From positions 1 to 64,000 of the forward strand of contig NZ_FONY01000022.1 in the NCBI RefSeq assembly GCF_900113045.1: a stretch of DNA of 64,000 bases, written 5' to 3'. Made by a program: the position numbers and the translations under genes. A model generated the notes under the pieces. The model ran no database searches. It was not told the origin of the DNA and saw nothing but the letters and a program-made list of their open reading frames with translations. This DNA comes from Thermoflexibacter ruber. GTDB lineage: Bacteria > Bacteroidota > Bacteroidia > Cytophagales > Thermoflexibacteraceae. This document shows, in pieces, positions 37,984-47,331 of this stretch. How positions within the stretch are numbered: the stretch's first letter is position 1; each line of letters starts with the position of its first letter.

Positions 37984-38595
37984 ATGTTCGAATCTGGCAC
38001 GGTTATTCTCATCAAGGCGGCATCCTCTGCTAAACCTATCAAAGTAAACATAGGCATCAATTGGGGTGCTATCGCTCAAAAAAAATTATTAGGTCTGTTC
38101 CCCAAATGGGAAAACGTAAACTTGGACATTTGCGTAGCGATATTTAATAACAACAAAGATATGATAGACCTGATATATCCCGCTAAGACTCACTCATCTG
38201 ACGGTGCGGTTTATCATAGTGGCGATGACACCACAGGCGACAAATCTATCAAAGAGGACAACAAAGACAACGAGGTCATTAGCATTAACTTTGAGAAACT
38301 TAGCCAAAATATCGTACAGATGGTTTTTTTCTTGGTCAGTGCAAATCGCCAAGATTTTGCGCATATCCCATATTCCAAAGTAAGAATTTACAGTGGAGAG
38401 GTACACCAAATAGAAAATATCTTCGGTGAGTACAATATCTCCGCCCAAAAGCAGTTTGCAGGAAAAGTAGCGATGGTCTTAGGCAAACTCTACAAAGAAG
38501 CAGAAAACTGGCAATTTAAAGCCATAGGAGAAGGGCTGACCTCTGAGAAATTGCTTAGTACGGTTTCGGTGATAAAGGAAAGGTTTTTGGGTTAG
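37984..38595 (+). CDS. TerD-family protein
   Basis: 203 residues with the TerD beta-sandwich pattern: KVNIGINWGA, NLDICVAIFNN, DLIYPAKTHSSDGAVYHSGDDTTGD (Ca-binding region, here read over residues 60-85), NEVISINFEKLSQNIVQMVFFLVS, KVRIYSGE and a final GKLYKEAENWQFKAIGEGL. TerD proteins occur in tellurite-resistance and chemical-stress operons and bind calcium. No TerB, TerC, TerZ or kinase gene is adjacent, so this is a solitary member and its role is unclear. It opens a tight same-strand run extending to 42408. Confidence 0.85.
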   Translation: MFESGTVILIKAASSAKPIKVNIGINWGAIAQKKLLGLFPKWENVNLDICVAIFNNNKDMIDLIYPAKTHSSDGAVYHSGDDTTGDKSIKEDNKDNEVISINFEKLSQNIVQMVFFLVSANRQDFAHIPYSKVRIYSGEVHQIENIFGEYNISAQKQFAGKVAMVLGKLYKEAENWQFKAIGEGLTSEKLLSTVSVIKERFLG

Positions 38596-38620
38596 TTTGT
38601 AGTTTTAGATTTATAGTCTT

Positions 38621-39406
38621 ATGGCAAAAAAAGTAAATATTTCCATTCCTACGCCTTGTCGTGAAAATTGGTTGGCGATGCAGACCAACGAACAGGGGAG
38701 GTTTTGCCTTTCTTGTCAAAAAACAGTAATTGACTTTACCAATCAATCAGATAAAGAAATCGCAGAAACTATTTTACAGCATCAAGGAAAAATTTGTGGG
38801 AGATTTCGCCAAAGCCAGCTTAGAACCATTGCCCTGCCTGAACCCAAAATCAGCCGTACTCACTTTCAGACCTATTTTTTTGCTCTTGCCAATGCGATTG
38901 TGGCGAGTTTATCTGTCCCTACCCACGCAAAGGCTCAGATTCCTACAGAAATAAAGAGCAATAAAGATTATGTAAATATATTCTCAACAAAAGAGCAGGT
39001 ACGAGAACAGGTAAAGCCAAAAGAAAAACTCAAAGATTCCGAAAAATTAACTATTGGCAAGGTGAGGGGTGAAGAAGGAGATAATAAGTATTACGATTTG
39101 CCAGGTGCAAATGTTTCTCTCAAAGGAACGAGCATAGGAACTATCACTGATGAAAACGGGGATTTTCTATTGGAGATAAATAAGAATTTTTCCGAAGCAA
39201 TCATTGTTTTTGCCTTTGTAGGCTTTGAAACCAAAGAAGTAAAAATTTCTACTATCAATAAAAATGCTCCTGTAAGGGCTAATGCTATAGTACTGAATAT
39301 TGATTTAGCATTGGATAGTTGTATTTTAACTGGCGAAGTAGTGATAATAGATTATCATGGTAATGTACCGTTATATAAAAAAATCTATTACAAATTGCGA
39401 AATTAG
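38621..39406 (+). CDS. CarboxypepD_reg-like domain protein with Cys-rich N-terminus
   Basis: 261 residues. It begins with the Bacteroidota segment IPTPCRENWLAMQ, EQGRFCLSCQKTVIDFT, and KICGRFR. These four cysteines could bind a metal in the cytoplasm. A predicted membrane segment follows (about 86-105, TYFFALANAIVASLSVP), then a linker and a carboxypeptidase-regulatory-like beta domain: PGANVSLKGTSIGTITDENG, FLLEI, FAFVGFETKEV. Proteins of this layout may be membrane-bound regulators. It begins 25 bp after terD and is probably cotranscribed. No function is established. Confidence 0.75.
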   Translation: MAKKVNISIPTPCRENWLAMQTNEQGRFCLSCQKTVIDFTNQSDKEIAETILQHQGKICGRFRQSQLRTIALPEPKISRTHFQTYFFALANAIVASLSVPTHAKAQIPTEIKSNKDYVNIFSTKEQVREQVKPKEKLKDSEKLTIGKVRGEEGDNKYYDLPGANVSLKGTSIGTITDENGDFLLEINKNFSEAIIVFAFVGFETKEVKISTINKNAPVRANAIVLNIDLALDSCILTGEVVIIDYHGNVPLYKKIYYKLRN

Positions 39407-39432
39407 TTTAACTTTTAAAAAAACGTCCAAAT

Positions 39433-39699
39433 ATGAAATTTAAAAAATTACTTAAACAAATCGGGGCATTTTTTGGCTCAACAGCAGGCTTATTTTTCTT
39501 AGATGCAATATTATACAATCCGTTTGCTGCGCCTATGTGGGGATATGCTTTAGCATTGTTTTCTCTTAGCTTAGGCGGACTGAGTATTCATGCTTTATTA
39601 CAAGATGCTAAAAAAGAAAAAGCACAAAAAGAATTGGAACTTTCTAAGAAAATAGTACATTTAATAAGCGAAAAGTATGGTAAAACTATCTTAGCATAA
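39433..39699 (+). CDS. Membrane protein, N-terminal part of a gene split by an in-frame stop
   Basis: 88 residues: two hydrophobic helices (FGSTAGLFFLDAILYNPF; YALALFSLSLGGLSIHALL) and a basic linker, ending KKIVHLISEKYGKTILA at a TAA (39697-39699). The ending looks like the first helix of a winged-helix domain cut short. The next codons in the same frame continue as the missing remainder (see 39703-39867). Undoing the single TAA gives one protein of about 144 residues: two membrane helices plus a winged helix. It could be a nonsense mutation, a read-through site, or a sequencing error. Confidence 0.6.
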   Translation: MKFKKLLKQIGAFFGSTAGLFFLDAILYNPFAAPMWGYALALFSLSLGGLSIHALLQDAKKEKAQKELELSKKIVHLISEKYGKTILA

Positions 39700-39702
39700 C
39701 TT

Positions 39703-39867
39703 ATGATGCGCTTGGATATACCCCTGCACGAACTCAAAGCCAAATTAGATGACTTGCAAAAAGAAGGTATTGTGGGTATAGAAGTTTCCCAAACAGGCGA
39801 AATTCTCTACACTGTTTCTAATTCTATTTCTCTTGAGGACAGACTATATACGTATAAATTGATGTAG
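39703..39867 (+). pseudogene. Winged-helix C-terminal fragment continuing the preceding frame
   Basis: 54 residues from ATG 39703, in the same frame as the 39433 gene (offset 270 bp) and only one codon beyond its TAA. The sequence MMRLDIPLHELKAKLDDLQK then EGIVGIEVSQTGEILYTV has the recognition helix and beta-wing of a winged-helix domain but lacks the first helix, which sits at the end of the upstream ORF. It could be translated separately only with re-initiation. Confidence 0.6.
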
Positions 39868-39914
39868 TACCATACAAACCAAAAATAATAAATCAGAAAC
39901 TATAAATATAAAAC

Positions 39915-40679
39915 ATGATAGAAGTAAAGAACGTAAGCAAAAAATTTGGGGACAAAGATGTATTGAAAAACATTAGTGGGGTTTTTAAGCGAGGCATGAC
40001 CAACATGATTATCGGGGCAAGCGGGACGGGAAAAAGTGTATTACTAAAAAATATAGTAGGTTTGGTGATACCTGACGAAGGAAAAGTGCTGTATGATGAA
40101 CGAGATTTTATCAAAGCAAGCAAGGAAGAGAAAAAAGACATTCGCCAAGAAATAGGCATGTTGTTTCAAGGTTCTGCCCTTTTTGATTCTAAGACGGTGG
40201 AGGAAAATGTACGCTTTCCCTTAGATATGCTTACGCAGATGCCCTTAGACGCAAAAATGGACAGGGTGCATTTTTGCTTGAAAAGGGTTGGTTTGGAAAA
40301 TGCTGCTAAGAAAACTCCTTCGGAAATAAGTGGAGGCATGAAAAAAAGAGTGGGTATTGCCAGAGCCATTGCCTTAGAAACTACGCGTTATCTTTTTTGT
40401 GATGAGCCAAACTCAGGACTTGACCCGCTCACTTCTATTAGAATAGATAACTTGATACAAGAAATCACTCAAGAATATGATATTACGACTATCATTGTAT
40501 CGCATGACATGAACTCTGTCATGGAGATAGGTGAATACATCATGTTCTTGCATCAAGGTGAAAAGAAGTGGGAGGGAAGCAACGAAACGCTATTTGATTC
40601 CGATGTACCAGAATTAAATGAGTTTTTGTTTTCCAATAAATTGATGAGAAGGTTTAAAAATGAACCTTCCTCTGCTTAA
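39915..40679 (+). CDS. ABC transporter ATPase, MlaF-like
   Basis: 254 residues with Walker A GASGTGKSVLLKNIVG near residue 34, Q-loop GMLFQGSALFDSKTVEENV, signature SGGMKKRVGIARAIA, Walker B YLFCDEPNSGLDP and H-loop VSHDM. GSALFDSKTVEENV and CDEPNSGLDP are typical of MlaF/Ttg2A, the ATPase of the retrograde phospholipid or toluene-type MCE transporter. Its usual permease (MlaE) and MCE substrate-binding partner are not adjacent; instead the next genes are a GNAT-like protein and a glyoxalase-like protein. Confidence 0.85.
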   Translation: MIEVKNVSKKFGDKDVLKNISGVFKRGMTNMIIGASGTGKSVLLKNIVGLVIPDEGKVLYDERDFIKASKEEKKDIRQEIGMLFQGSALFDSKTVEENVRFPLDMLTQMPLDAKMDRVHFCLKRVGLENAAKKTPSEISGGMKKRVGIARAIALETTRYLFCDEPNSGLDPLTSIRIDNLIQEITQEYDITTIIVSHDMNSVMEIGEYIMFLHQGEKKWEGSNETLFDSDVPELNEFLFSNKLMRRFKNEPSSA

Positions 40680-40691
40680 GCTATTGATTTC

Positions 40692-41672
40692 ATGAATATA
40701 GCCTTGCAAGCGATTAGATACCATGCTCATTATCAACAAATTTGGAATGAGTTTGTCAATATAGCTCAAAATGCTACCTTCCTTTTTCATCGCAGTTTTA
40801 TGGACTATCATGCGGACAGATTCCAAGACCATTCTGTCATGGTTTTCGCTGATAAAGAACTACTTGCTATTTTTCCTGCCAATGAAAAAGACAATGTTAT
40901 CTATTCGCATGGAGGACTGACCTACGGGGGAGTAGCTGTAGCCCCTTCGGTAGAAAGCTATCAAAATATTTTTCAAGCAATTTTTCATTACTATCAACGT
41001 AAAGAGTTTGAAAAAATTTTTTATAAAGAAATTCCTTTTTTTTACCAAAAAAGTAAACCTACTGAACCGAAATTTTATCCTTTATCACTTAGCAATCAGA
41101 CATTAGTGCATCTTATTAGGCTTTGCCAGCAAGATATGGGGGCAGTGATAGATTTGCAAAGCCCAATTCACCTTTGGCATGGAAGAGAGCAAGCCATCAA
41201 AAAGGCTTCTCATGCCATCCCTCCTTTGGAAATCATAGAAGACTCCTCTTTTACCCAATTTGAAGGCTTTTGGAACGAACTGCTCATTCCTCAATTAAAG
41301 AATAAGTATGGTTTAAGCCCTACACATACCCTTTCAGAAATTAGCTTGCTGGCGGCTCGCTTTCCTCAAAACATCAAGCAGTACAATGTCTATCAGCAAG
41401 GCGAAATCTTAGCGGGAGCAACCATTTTTGAAGATAGACAAGTTGCTCACTGTCAATACGTCGCTTCTAATAACTTAGGCAAAGAACTACGTGCCACAGA
41501 TTTGCTCTTTCACTATCTCATCAAAGAAAAATACAAAAATTTTTGCTACTTTAGTTTTGGAATTTCCAACGAACATGGAAGCAATAAGGTAAACCAAGGA
41601 CTGCTCCAATGGAAAATCAGTTGGGGGGCTGAGGTTTGCAAGCATTTACATTTTCAGATAGATTTAAGCTGA
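40692..41672 (+). CDS. FemAB/GNAT-like acyltransferase, hypothetical
   Basis: 326 residues. The beginning, YQQIWNEFVNIAQNATFLFHRSFMDYHADRFQDHSVMVF, is typical of a GNAT/FemAB-like family often found near polysaccharide genes of Bacteroidota. It is followed by SHGGLTYGGVAV and, at the end, YNVYQQGEILAGATIFE, ASNNLGKELRATDLLFHYLI and FSFGISNEHGSNKVNQGLLQWK. It probably transfers an acyl or aminoacyl group to a sugar nucleotide or lipid; the substrate is unknown. It lies 12 bp after the ABC ATPase and 7 bp before the next gene. Confidence 0.72.
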   Translation: MNIALQAIRYHAHYQQIWNEFVNIAQNATFLFHRSFMDYHADRFQDHSVMVFADKELLAIFPANEKDNVIYSHGGLTYGGVAVAPSVESYQNIFQAIFHYYQRKEFEKIFYKEIPFFYQKSKPTEPKFYPLSLSNQTLVHLIRLCQQDMGAVIDLQSPIHLWHGREQAIKKASHAIPPLEIIEDSSFTQFEGFWNELLIPQLKNKYGLSPTHTLSEISLLAARFPQNIKQYNVYQQGEILAGATIFEDRQVAHCQYVASNNLGKELRATDLLFHYLIKEKYKNFCYFSFGISNEHGSNKVNQGLLQWKISWGAEVCKHLHFQIDLS

Positions 41673-41679
41673 TAAAACA

Positions 41680-42408
41680 ATGGCATTACAACTTGACCAC
41701 GTAGTACTTTTGGTTGAAAACCTCGATGAGGGCATAAAGCAATATCAAAAAGAGGGCTTCAAAGTAAGCAAAGGAGGCAAACACAACAACGGTGTTACAG
41801 AGAATGCACTCATTCATTTTAAAAACGGGACTTTTATAGAAATATTGGCTGTGCGAAAGCGTTGGAAAACAAAGTGGACAAAGCTACTTTTCCAAATTGG
41901 CTACTTTAAGGCTGACAGCCAATCCCCTCACTCAGGTTTCCAGCAAAGATTTGTAGGAAGAGCCTTGCTTTTTCCAAAGGGCATCATAGATTTTTGCCTC
42001 TTGGCTACCGCAGGCGAGCAAGATTTTTGGGAAGTCCAAAAGCGAAAAGTCCCAACTACCCATCTTACCTCTATGCAGAGATTAAAGCCTGACGGACAGG
42101 TGCTTACATGGAAAATTTTTACGCCTTTCTCTATGTATTTGCCTTTTGTCATGACCCCTTATGAGCCACCATTTTCCCCGCTGCCTGCCAATTTAGAGCA
42201 TGAAAACGGCATCAAAGGCATAGAGAAACTCAGTGTTTATATTCCTAAAAATAACTTTGAAAATGCCGTGCAGTCCTATAAACAATTTTTAGATAAGCAA
42301 ATAGCCTACTCTGATGAGGAAAAAGTCGTTTTCCAATTAGAAAAAGGGCAGATAGCTGTTTGCAAAGGTGATGTTCACTTAGGTTTTTCTATTTCGTATC
42401 TTTCCTAA
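41680..42408 (+). CDS. Glyoxalase-like (VOC) domain protein
   Basis: 242 residues of the 'glyoxalase-like domain' group. The first half has LQLDHVVLLVENLDEGIKQYQKEGFKVSKGGKH, with a His at the expected metal position, then NALIHFKNGTFIEILAV. The second half has IEKLSVYIPKNNFENAVQSY. It is longer than single-domain VOC proteins and probably binds or hydrolyses a small molecule; the function is unknown. It is the last gene of the run, and its final 30 bp overlap the convergent CHAT-STAND gene. Confidence 0.8.
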   Translation: MALQLDHVVLLVENLDEGIKQYQKEGFKVSKGGKHNNGVTENALIHFKNGTFIEILAVRKRWKTKWTKLLFQIGYFKADSQSPHSGFQQRFVGRALLFPKGIIDFCLLATAGEQDFWEVQKRKVPTTHLTSMQRLKPDGQVLTWKIFTPFSMYLPFVMTPYEPPFSPLPANLEHENGIKGIEKLSVYIPKNNFENAVQSYKQFLDKQIAYSDEEKVVFQLEKGQIAVCKGDVHLGFSISYLS

Positions 42409-45400
42409 CGCTTTTTTCCCTGTTAATACTATCCAAAGCAGAAAAACAAAACTCAAGAAAAAAACATAAGCCATTACCCATTTTTCTTGGATATTGCCTT
42501 TTTCAGTAAAATTGTAATAAAGTATCAAAGAAAAAAAGCAAAATATCAATAGCTCAGGCAGAAGATTTGTAGCTAATACAAACCAATTTTTTTCTCTAAT
42601 CAACTGCTTTATCAAAGGTTCGTAGTACCGATATACCTTTTCACCTACCCACAGAGTAAACCAAAAGAAGAAATAAACAGCGATTCCCCACCCAAAAAGG
42701 TCAAACCTGTCGGGAGTAGCGTACTGAGTAAGAAACCACGATAAATAGCTATACGCAAAAAATAGTAAGCCCAAAGTTTTTATATATCTTTTTTGATAAA
42801 ATGAGGATTCTGATAGATGCAAAGTCCACAAAACTAAAGCATTAAAAGCATAAAACAAAGGTAAGAAAATATAAAAGTATCCTTTTTCAACTATTATTTC
42901 GTAGTCTTGCAAGTTGCCATAGACAAAGAGCTGATAGATAGCATAACTGTTGATAGTCAGGACAATTACCTCTGGTGCGGCATACAAAACTAAGGAAGTC
43001 CACTTTTTTTCCAATACGTAGCTTCGGATTTCTTCTTTTTGCTCAAAAAGAATCAAGCACAAGTAGAAAAATGCTAAAATAATGAAGTTGTCGGCTAATT
43101 TATTGATGATGTTCTCCTCCATTTCGGTAAAAAATTCGCGATAAATGGCGGCAATGAGAAAAATAAAAGTGGCTAAGCCATACATGAATATTTTGTAATA
43201 TCTTTTTTCTTTATAAAGTTGAATACATACAGGAATATATCTAATCAGGATTAGCAAAATAGTCATAAAAGAAACTATTTGAGCTAAGATAAACTTTTGA
43301 GCATCATATTGTTGCCACTTTTCCTTGAAGGAGGCAATATCATACTTTATCTTCTGCCTTATGCTAAGTTGTGGGGCGGTGGTTCGTTCCAGCCAATCTC
43401 GTAAATGATAAATGGGAAAACGGAGAATCATTTTATTTTCTTGTAAATCCATGAGATATTTCCCATCGTTAGAAAATGAGAAACCCTTGGTTTCGCTGGA
43501 GAGGTAGTGTATGTCTTCAAGGCGTCCTTGAAAATCGTAAATTCGTATTTGATTAGAACTTAGTGCTTGGTTTGCATAACTTGTCTGCCCAACTACCTGA
43601 ACAAGAATATGGTTGTCTTGAGCAAGCTGAATTTTGCCAAGAAAACTATCCCCTATCCTGATACTTCTATTGAAAATCTCTTGAAGTACGACTTTATCAT
43701 TTTTGATTTGCAAACGGTACAAGCTAAAGTTCTTATCTCTATTGATAATCCCCACATATTGAAGGTCTTTGGAAAAACTAATACTATTTTTATAATCCGT
43801 ATAAGCGAGAAAGTCCTTGATAGGTAAAAAACGATAGGTACTATCTTGCTTGTCTTTGTAAAGTAGTACTGCATTTCTATCCGTGTAGGCGATTATTTTG
43901 CTGAAATCTTGGTTAAAAGCTACTTCTGCCGAGTTATATCCGTACCATGACAAGCCGTAAGCTACTGTATAAAAATCTGAAGAAGAAGGATTATCGTCTG
44001 TTACTTCTGCCAAGGTATCTACACTTACATTTTCCCAACTTGAGGAGTTAGGATTTGATTTTTTGGAACTTAGTTTTAAAAGTTTATTGGCATACCAAAT
44101 AAACAAAGCATTATTTTGATAGGAAAGAAACTGAAACTTATATGCGCCAGATACAGAGTCTTTAGGCAAAGTTAGCACCGACTCAGCAGAGCGTTTTCTT
44201 GGAGAAAAGGCTTTGATTTGGTAGGCTGTGTCTATTACAAACCAATTAGTGCTGTCCACCGCTAAAAAATCAGTCCAACTACTATCCGCCTTGAAAAGCT
44301 GGCTGGCTTCTCCTCTCTTATATGGATACACTCGGAAAGAATGATTTTTAATCCATATCACTAACTGCTTATGGTCAAGTGTATTTTTGTAAATTACTTG
44401 ATTGGTATAGTCAAAAATTTCTTGGGGGAAATCAGGTAATTCTTCTGCTAATTCCCCAAACTCTGCACTGCTTCTGCGAAAAGCTAAAAAAGCGGCGTCA
44501 TTCATTTTATTTTGGCTAAATCGTGCATCAAAAGGCAGCTCCCGATAGCGAATTTCTTGGTAAGGAGGTAGCCAAAACTTGCCCTCTGCCTTATGAGTAC
44601 GATAACTTTCGCTGACTTTTCTAAAATTATCAAAAACCTCGCTTTTTTCTTTATTTTCTACCTGCTCGGCAAAAGTTGCCGCCTGCTCTGCCAAGCGTAT
44701 CGCCAAGTCTTTCACAGAGTCTATTTCCGAGTTTACATTTTGGGCAGAAAGAAGCATCAGCTCTTTCATTTTGGCAGAATCCGCACTTTTTACTGACCGA
44801 TTCCATTGGTACAAAGAAAACAAAGCTGTAATCAAAATCATGGAAAGTGCTGCAATAGCATACCTTCTGCGTCTGCGCCTTGCTTTTTCTTTCTCTAAAC
44901 GAACCTCTTGGCTGGCGGCTACAAATTTTTCTTCATTCTCCGTCCAGACCCTCATGCCTTCCTTGCCTTTTTCCACAATCTCGACCTCCAACTCATCTAA
45001 GACATATTTGCTATCTATAAGAAAATCACTAAGTTGGTTTTCCAAAATACGACTTGCTCTTTGCCCTGCTCTTTCTGATTTTCTAAATTCATTTTTCACC
45101 AAAGGGGCAAGCGTGTCGTGAGTAAGGTTAGTCCGATTATCTCCCGCTTCTACCAAAAGATACAAGTCTTTGAGTTTGTAGAGCAAAAGTTCTGCCTTCT
45201 CGGGGATATGGGCATAGTGTTTTCGTATTTCCTCCAAACTTCTACTTCCCGCCGTTCCTAAATGCGTAGTGTGAAAGAACAAAATGTCTAAGGGTAAGCC
45301 CGAACTTTCCAATTCTGGATTCCACTCTGCCAATTTTTTACTTTGCTGACGGAAGAAATCATCTAATAAAAAACCCTCTCTTTTCAGATTTTGGTATAAT

Positions 45401-47193
45401 TCTACGGTAAAAGTAGGATTTTGTTTATCCCGTACCCTGTCCCACATTTTGGTAAGCAAAATCTGCAACACAGGTGCAACAGGCGAGTCCTTATCCTCGA
45501 GTAGGTCATCTGCGATAATGACAGGTAAGTTCTTGTCCACCTGTAAATTGTATCTTTTTTTCAGTGTAGGTGTGTCTGTAAGCCCTTTGAAAATATCCAA
45601 AATATCTTTGCGAGAAAGTGGCTCTAAAAAAACCTTAGCCCGTGGAATGGCATACTCTTTAAAACTTTCCTCAAACTCAGGGTGATATTCCTTGCGATAC
45701 CCTAAAATTAGCTTGCCTTGTGGCGCAAAAACAGGAAAGTTAAAAATAACTTTTAAACATTGGGCTAAATCATCTAACTCATTACTTATCTGCTTATTAG
45801 GTCTGGTAAAAAGTTCTTCTGCTTGGTCTAAAATCACCAATAGCGGCTTTTGAAAATGAGTTTCAGCTTCGTGCCATGCTTTGAGTAAAGGTAAAAAAGG
45901 CGTTTCGCCTACTTGGGCAAGAAATCTCTGCTCTATCGCCGCATCAAATTTTTTAGAAGTATCAAAATTTTTGTCTATCTGATATTTTTTTCCCTCAGAA
46001 AAAGAAGAAGAAAGTTCTCTTTCCAAAGTTTCAATGGTAGCCGAGAGGTTTATTTTCTCGCTTTCTGCAAGTGTAAGCAACTGATTTTTAAGATTTTCTA
46101 ACAGAAGAAGGCGTTTGTCTTCCGCTCCTTTTTTATTATTTTCTTCTATGTATTTATGCTCTTTAGCAGGGATTTGATTTTGTAAAACCAAACCTTCCGC
46201 CAATGTGCCTATCAAGCCCAAGTTTTGATTTCGGCGGAGATAGACTACCTGATGCGAATTTTCCAAACGTGGATTTAGCCCTGCATCAAACAAAGAGGAC
46301 TTGCCCGTTCCCGACTGCCCGTAGAGCAAAATGACAGGTGGAGCTTGTGTATCGATAATCTTATTGTATAAATCTCTGACATAGAATGACCTACCAAAAA
46401 ATAGTTCTGCATGAGGGCGTTCATAGCGTTTTAAAAACAAAAAAGGGGACTCGGGCAGGGCAAAAGTTGGGGGAATTGGCGGCAAGCCAAAAAGTGGATT
46501 GTCCACCTCCTCTGGCAAGTTCCATTCTTTGACTTTTTCTGCTCCTTCGCGAAAGTAAATCTCCCAAGGGAAGCGGTCTGGAGCAGTTTCTGTTTGGCTT
46601 TTGCGGTATAGTCCTCGCAAGTTGGCTGTACCTTCCTTCATTTTTACCTCGTCAGTTGCCTCAAGCCATGCTTTTTCCAAACTCGCTCCTTTGGCAAGCC
46701 CAGAGTAAAAGCGAATAGACAAAGTAGTAGCTACATCATCATTGATAGAGTTACTCGTGCCTATGACAGCAGGGATACCCGCTTTGACCAACTCCAAAGA
46801 CTGTTGCTGGGTGCTACACCCATTGAAAAATACCAACTTTAATCCTTTCTGCCTTGCAAAAAAAGAAACTAAACCTTCGCCATGAGCAACCTTGTTTGCA
46901 TTAAAATCTGGCAGGTTTTCAAAACTTGCCAGATTTGAGGACTCTAATAACAACTGATAGCCGTCTGCATGACCGCCATAGTGGAAAATTGCAATTTGTT
47001 CCTTGTAGGTTTGGAAAATGTCAAAAATTTGCTCTATGCTTACATTGGCTCTTTCTATGACTTCGCAAAGTCCCTCTTTGACAGCAGGTTGGAGTACCTT
47101 TCGGATACCGTCAAGTTCCCAAGGCAAGTTCCTGAGGTAACGCGCATTGTCGACCTTGTCATTTGCAAAAGCCAGAAAGATAATTGGTTTCAT
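42379..47193 (-). CDS. CHAT protease - STAND NTPase - multi-pass membrane protein
   Basis: 1604 residues from ATG 47193, chosen because MKPIIFLAFAN starts the CHAT fold; the ATG at 47262 would add 23 residues. Order: a CHAT caspase-like domain (1-220) with catalytic HYGGHAD (His75) and FFNGCST (Cys126); a nSTAND-type P-loop NTPase (about 250-750) with FGRSFYVRDL, Walker A GQSGTGKSS (292-300) and Walker B LLVILDQAEELF; a basic segment and one membrane helix near 830; about 480 residues of irregular beta-rich repeats resembling a decayed propeller; and about nine C-terminal membrane helices. CHAT-STAND proteins are suspected signal-activated proteases in conflict or cell-death systems. That role is inference here. 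A 33-bp palindrome lies in frame between His75 and Cys126. It diverges from sbcC (138-bp gap). Confidence 0.85.
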   Translation of the reverse strand: MKPIIFLAFANDKVDNARYLRNLPWELDGIRKVLQPAVKEGLCEVIERANVSIEQIFDIFQTYKEQIAIFHYGGHADGYQLLLESSNLASFENLPDFNANKVAHGEGLVSFFARQKGLKLVFFNGCSTQQQSLELVKAGIPAVIGTSNSINDDVATTLSIRFYSGLAKGASLEKAWLEATDEVKMKEGTANLRGLYRKSQTETAPDRFPWEIYFREGAEKVKEWNLPEEVDNPLFGLPPIPPTFALPESPFLFLKRYERPHAELFFGRSFYVRDLYNKIIDTQAPPVILLYGQSGTGKSSLFDAGLNPRLENSHQVVYLRRNQNLGLIGTLAEGLVLQNQIPAKEHKYIEENNKKGAEDKRLLLLENLKNQLLTLAESEKINLSATIETLERELSSSFSEGKKYQIDKNFDTSKKFDAAIEQRFLAQVGETPFLPLLKAWHEAETHFQKPLLVILDQAEELFTRPNKQISNELDDLAQCLKVIFNFPVFAPQGKLILGYRKEYHPEFEESFKEYAIPRAKVFLEPLSRKDILDIFKGLTDTPTLKKRYNLQVDKNLPVIIADDLLEDKDSPVAPVLQILLTKMWDRVRDKQNPTFTVELYQNLKREGFLLDDFFRQQSKKLAEWNPELESSGLPLDILFFHTTHLGTAGSRSLEEIRKHYAHIPEKAELLLYKLKDLYLLVEAGDNRTNLTHDTLAPLVKNEFRKSERAGQRASRILENQLSDFLIDSKYVLDELEVEIVEKGKEGMRVWTENEEKFVAASQEVRLEKEKARRRRRRYAIAALSMILITALFSLYQWNRSVKSADSAKMKELMLLSAQNVNSEIDSVKDLAIRLAEQAATFAEQVENKEKSEVFDNFRKVSESYRTHKAEGKFWLPPYQEIRYRELPFDARFSQNKMNDAAFLAFRRSSAEFGELAEELPDFPQEIFDYTNQVIYKNTLDHKQLVIWIKNHSFRVYPYKRGEASQLFKADSSWTDFLAVDSTNWFVIDTAYQIKAFSPRKRSAESVLTLPKDSVSGAYKFQFLSYQNNALFIWYANKLLKLSSKKSNPNSSSWENVSVDTLAEVTDDNPSSSDFYTVAYGLSWYGYNSAEVAFNQDFSKIIAYTDRNAVLLYKDKQDSTYRFLPIKDFLAYTDYKNSISFSKDLQYVGIINRDKNFSLYRLQIKNDKVVLQEIFNRSIRIGDSFLGKIQLAQDNHILVQVVGQTSYANQALSSNQIRIYDFQGRLEDIHYLSSETKGFSFSNDGKYLMDLQENKMILRFPIYHLRDWLERTTAPQLSIRQKIKYDIASFKEKWQQYDAQKFILAQIVSFMTILLILIRYIPVCIQLYKEKRYYKIFMYGLATFIFLIAAIYREFFTEMEENIINKLADNFIILAFFYLCLILFEQKEEIRSYVLEKKWTSLVLYAAPEVIVLTINSYAIYQLFVYGNLQDYEIIVEKGYFYIFLPLFYAFNALVLWTLHLSESSFYQKRYIKTLGLLFFAYSYLSWFLTQYATPDRFDLFGWGIAVYFFFWFTLWVGEKVYRYYEPLIKQLIREKNWFVLATNLLPELLIFCFFSLILYYNFTEKGNIQEKWVMAYVFFLSFVFLLWIVLTGKKALGKIRNRKT
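46904..46936. repeat. 33-bp palindrome inside coding sequence (copy 2)
   Basis: AAATCTGGCAGGTTTT, one C, then AAAACTTGCCAGATTT: 16-bp arms with one mismatch. It encodes NLASFENLPDF within the CHAT domain of the minus-strand gene, read in the same codon phase as copy 1 at 14172-14204 (GLKNLT versus SFENLP). Confidence 0.65.
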
Positions 47194-47331
47194 CTCCTTG
47201 TGAATTATTCCCTCTATACCCAATAACAATGAACCAGCAATATACATTATTTTGTAAAACATTGATTAGCTTTTTCATATATTTTCATTATTTTTACTGT
47301 AAAAAAGAAAATTGATTGTAAATATCTAAAA

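Noticed and set aside
37984-38595. Tellurite-resistance operon
   Set aside because: Only a single TerD-domain protein is present; TerB, TerC, TerZ and associated genes are missing.
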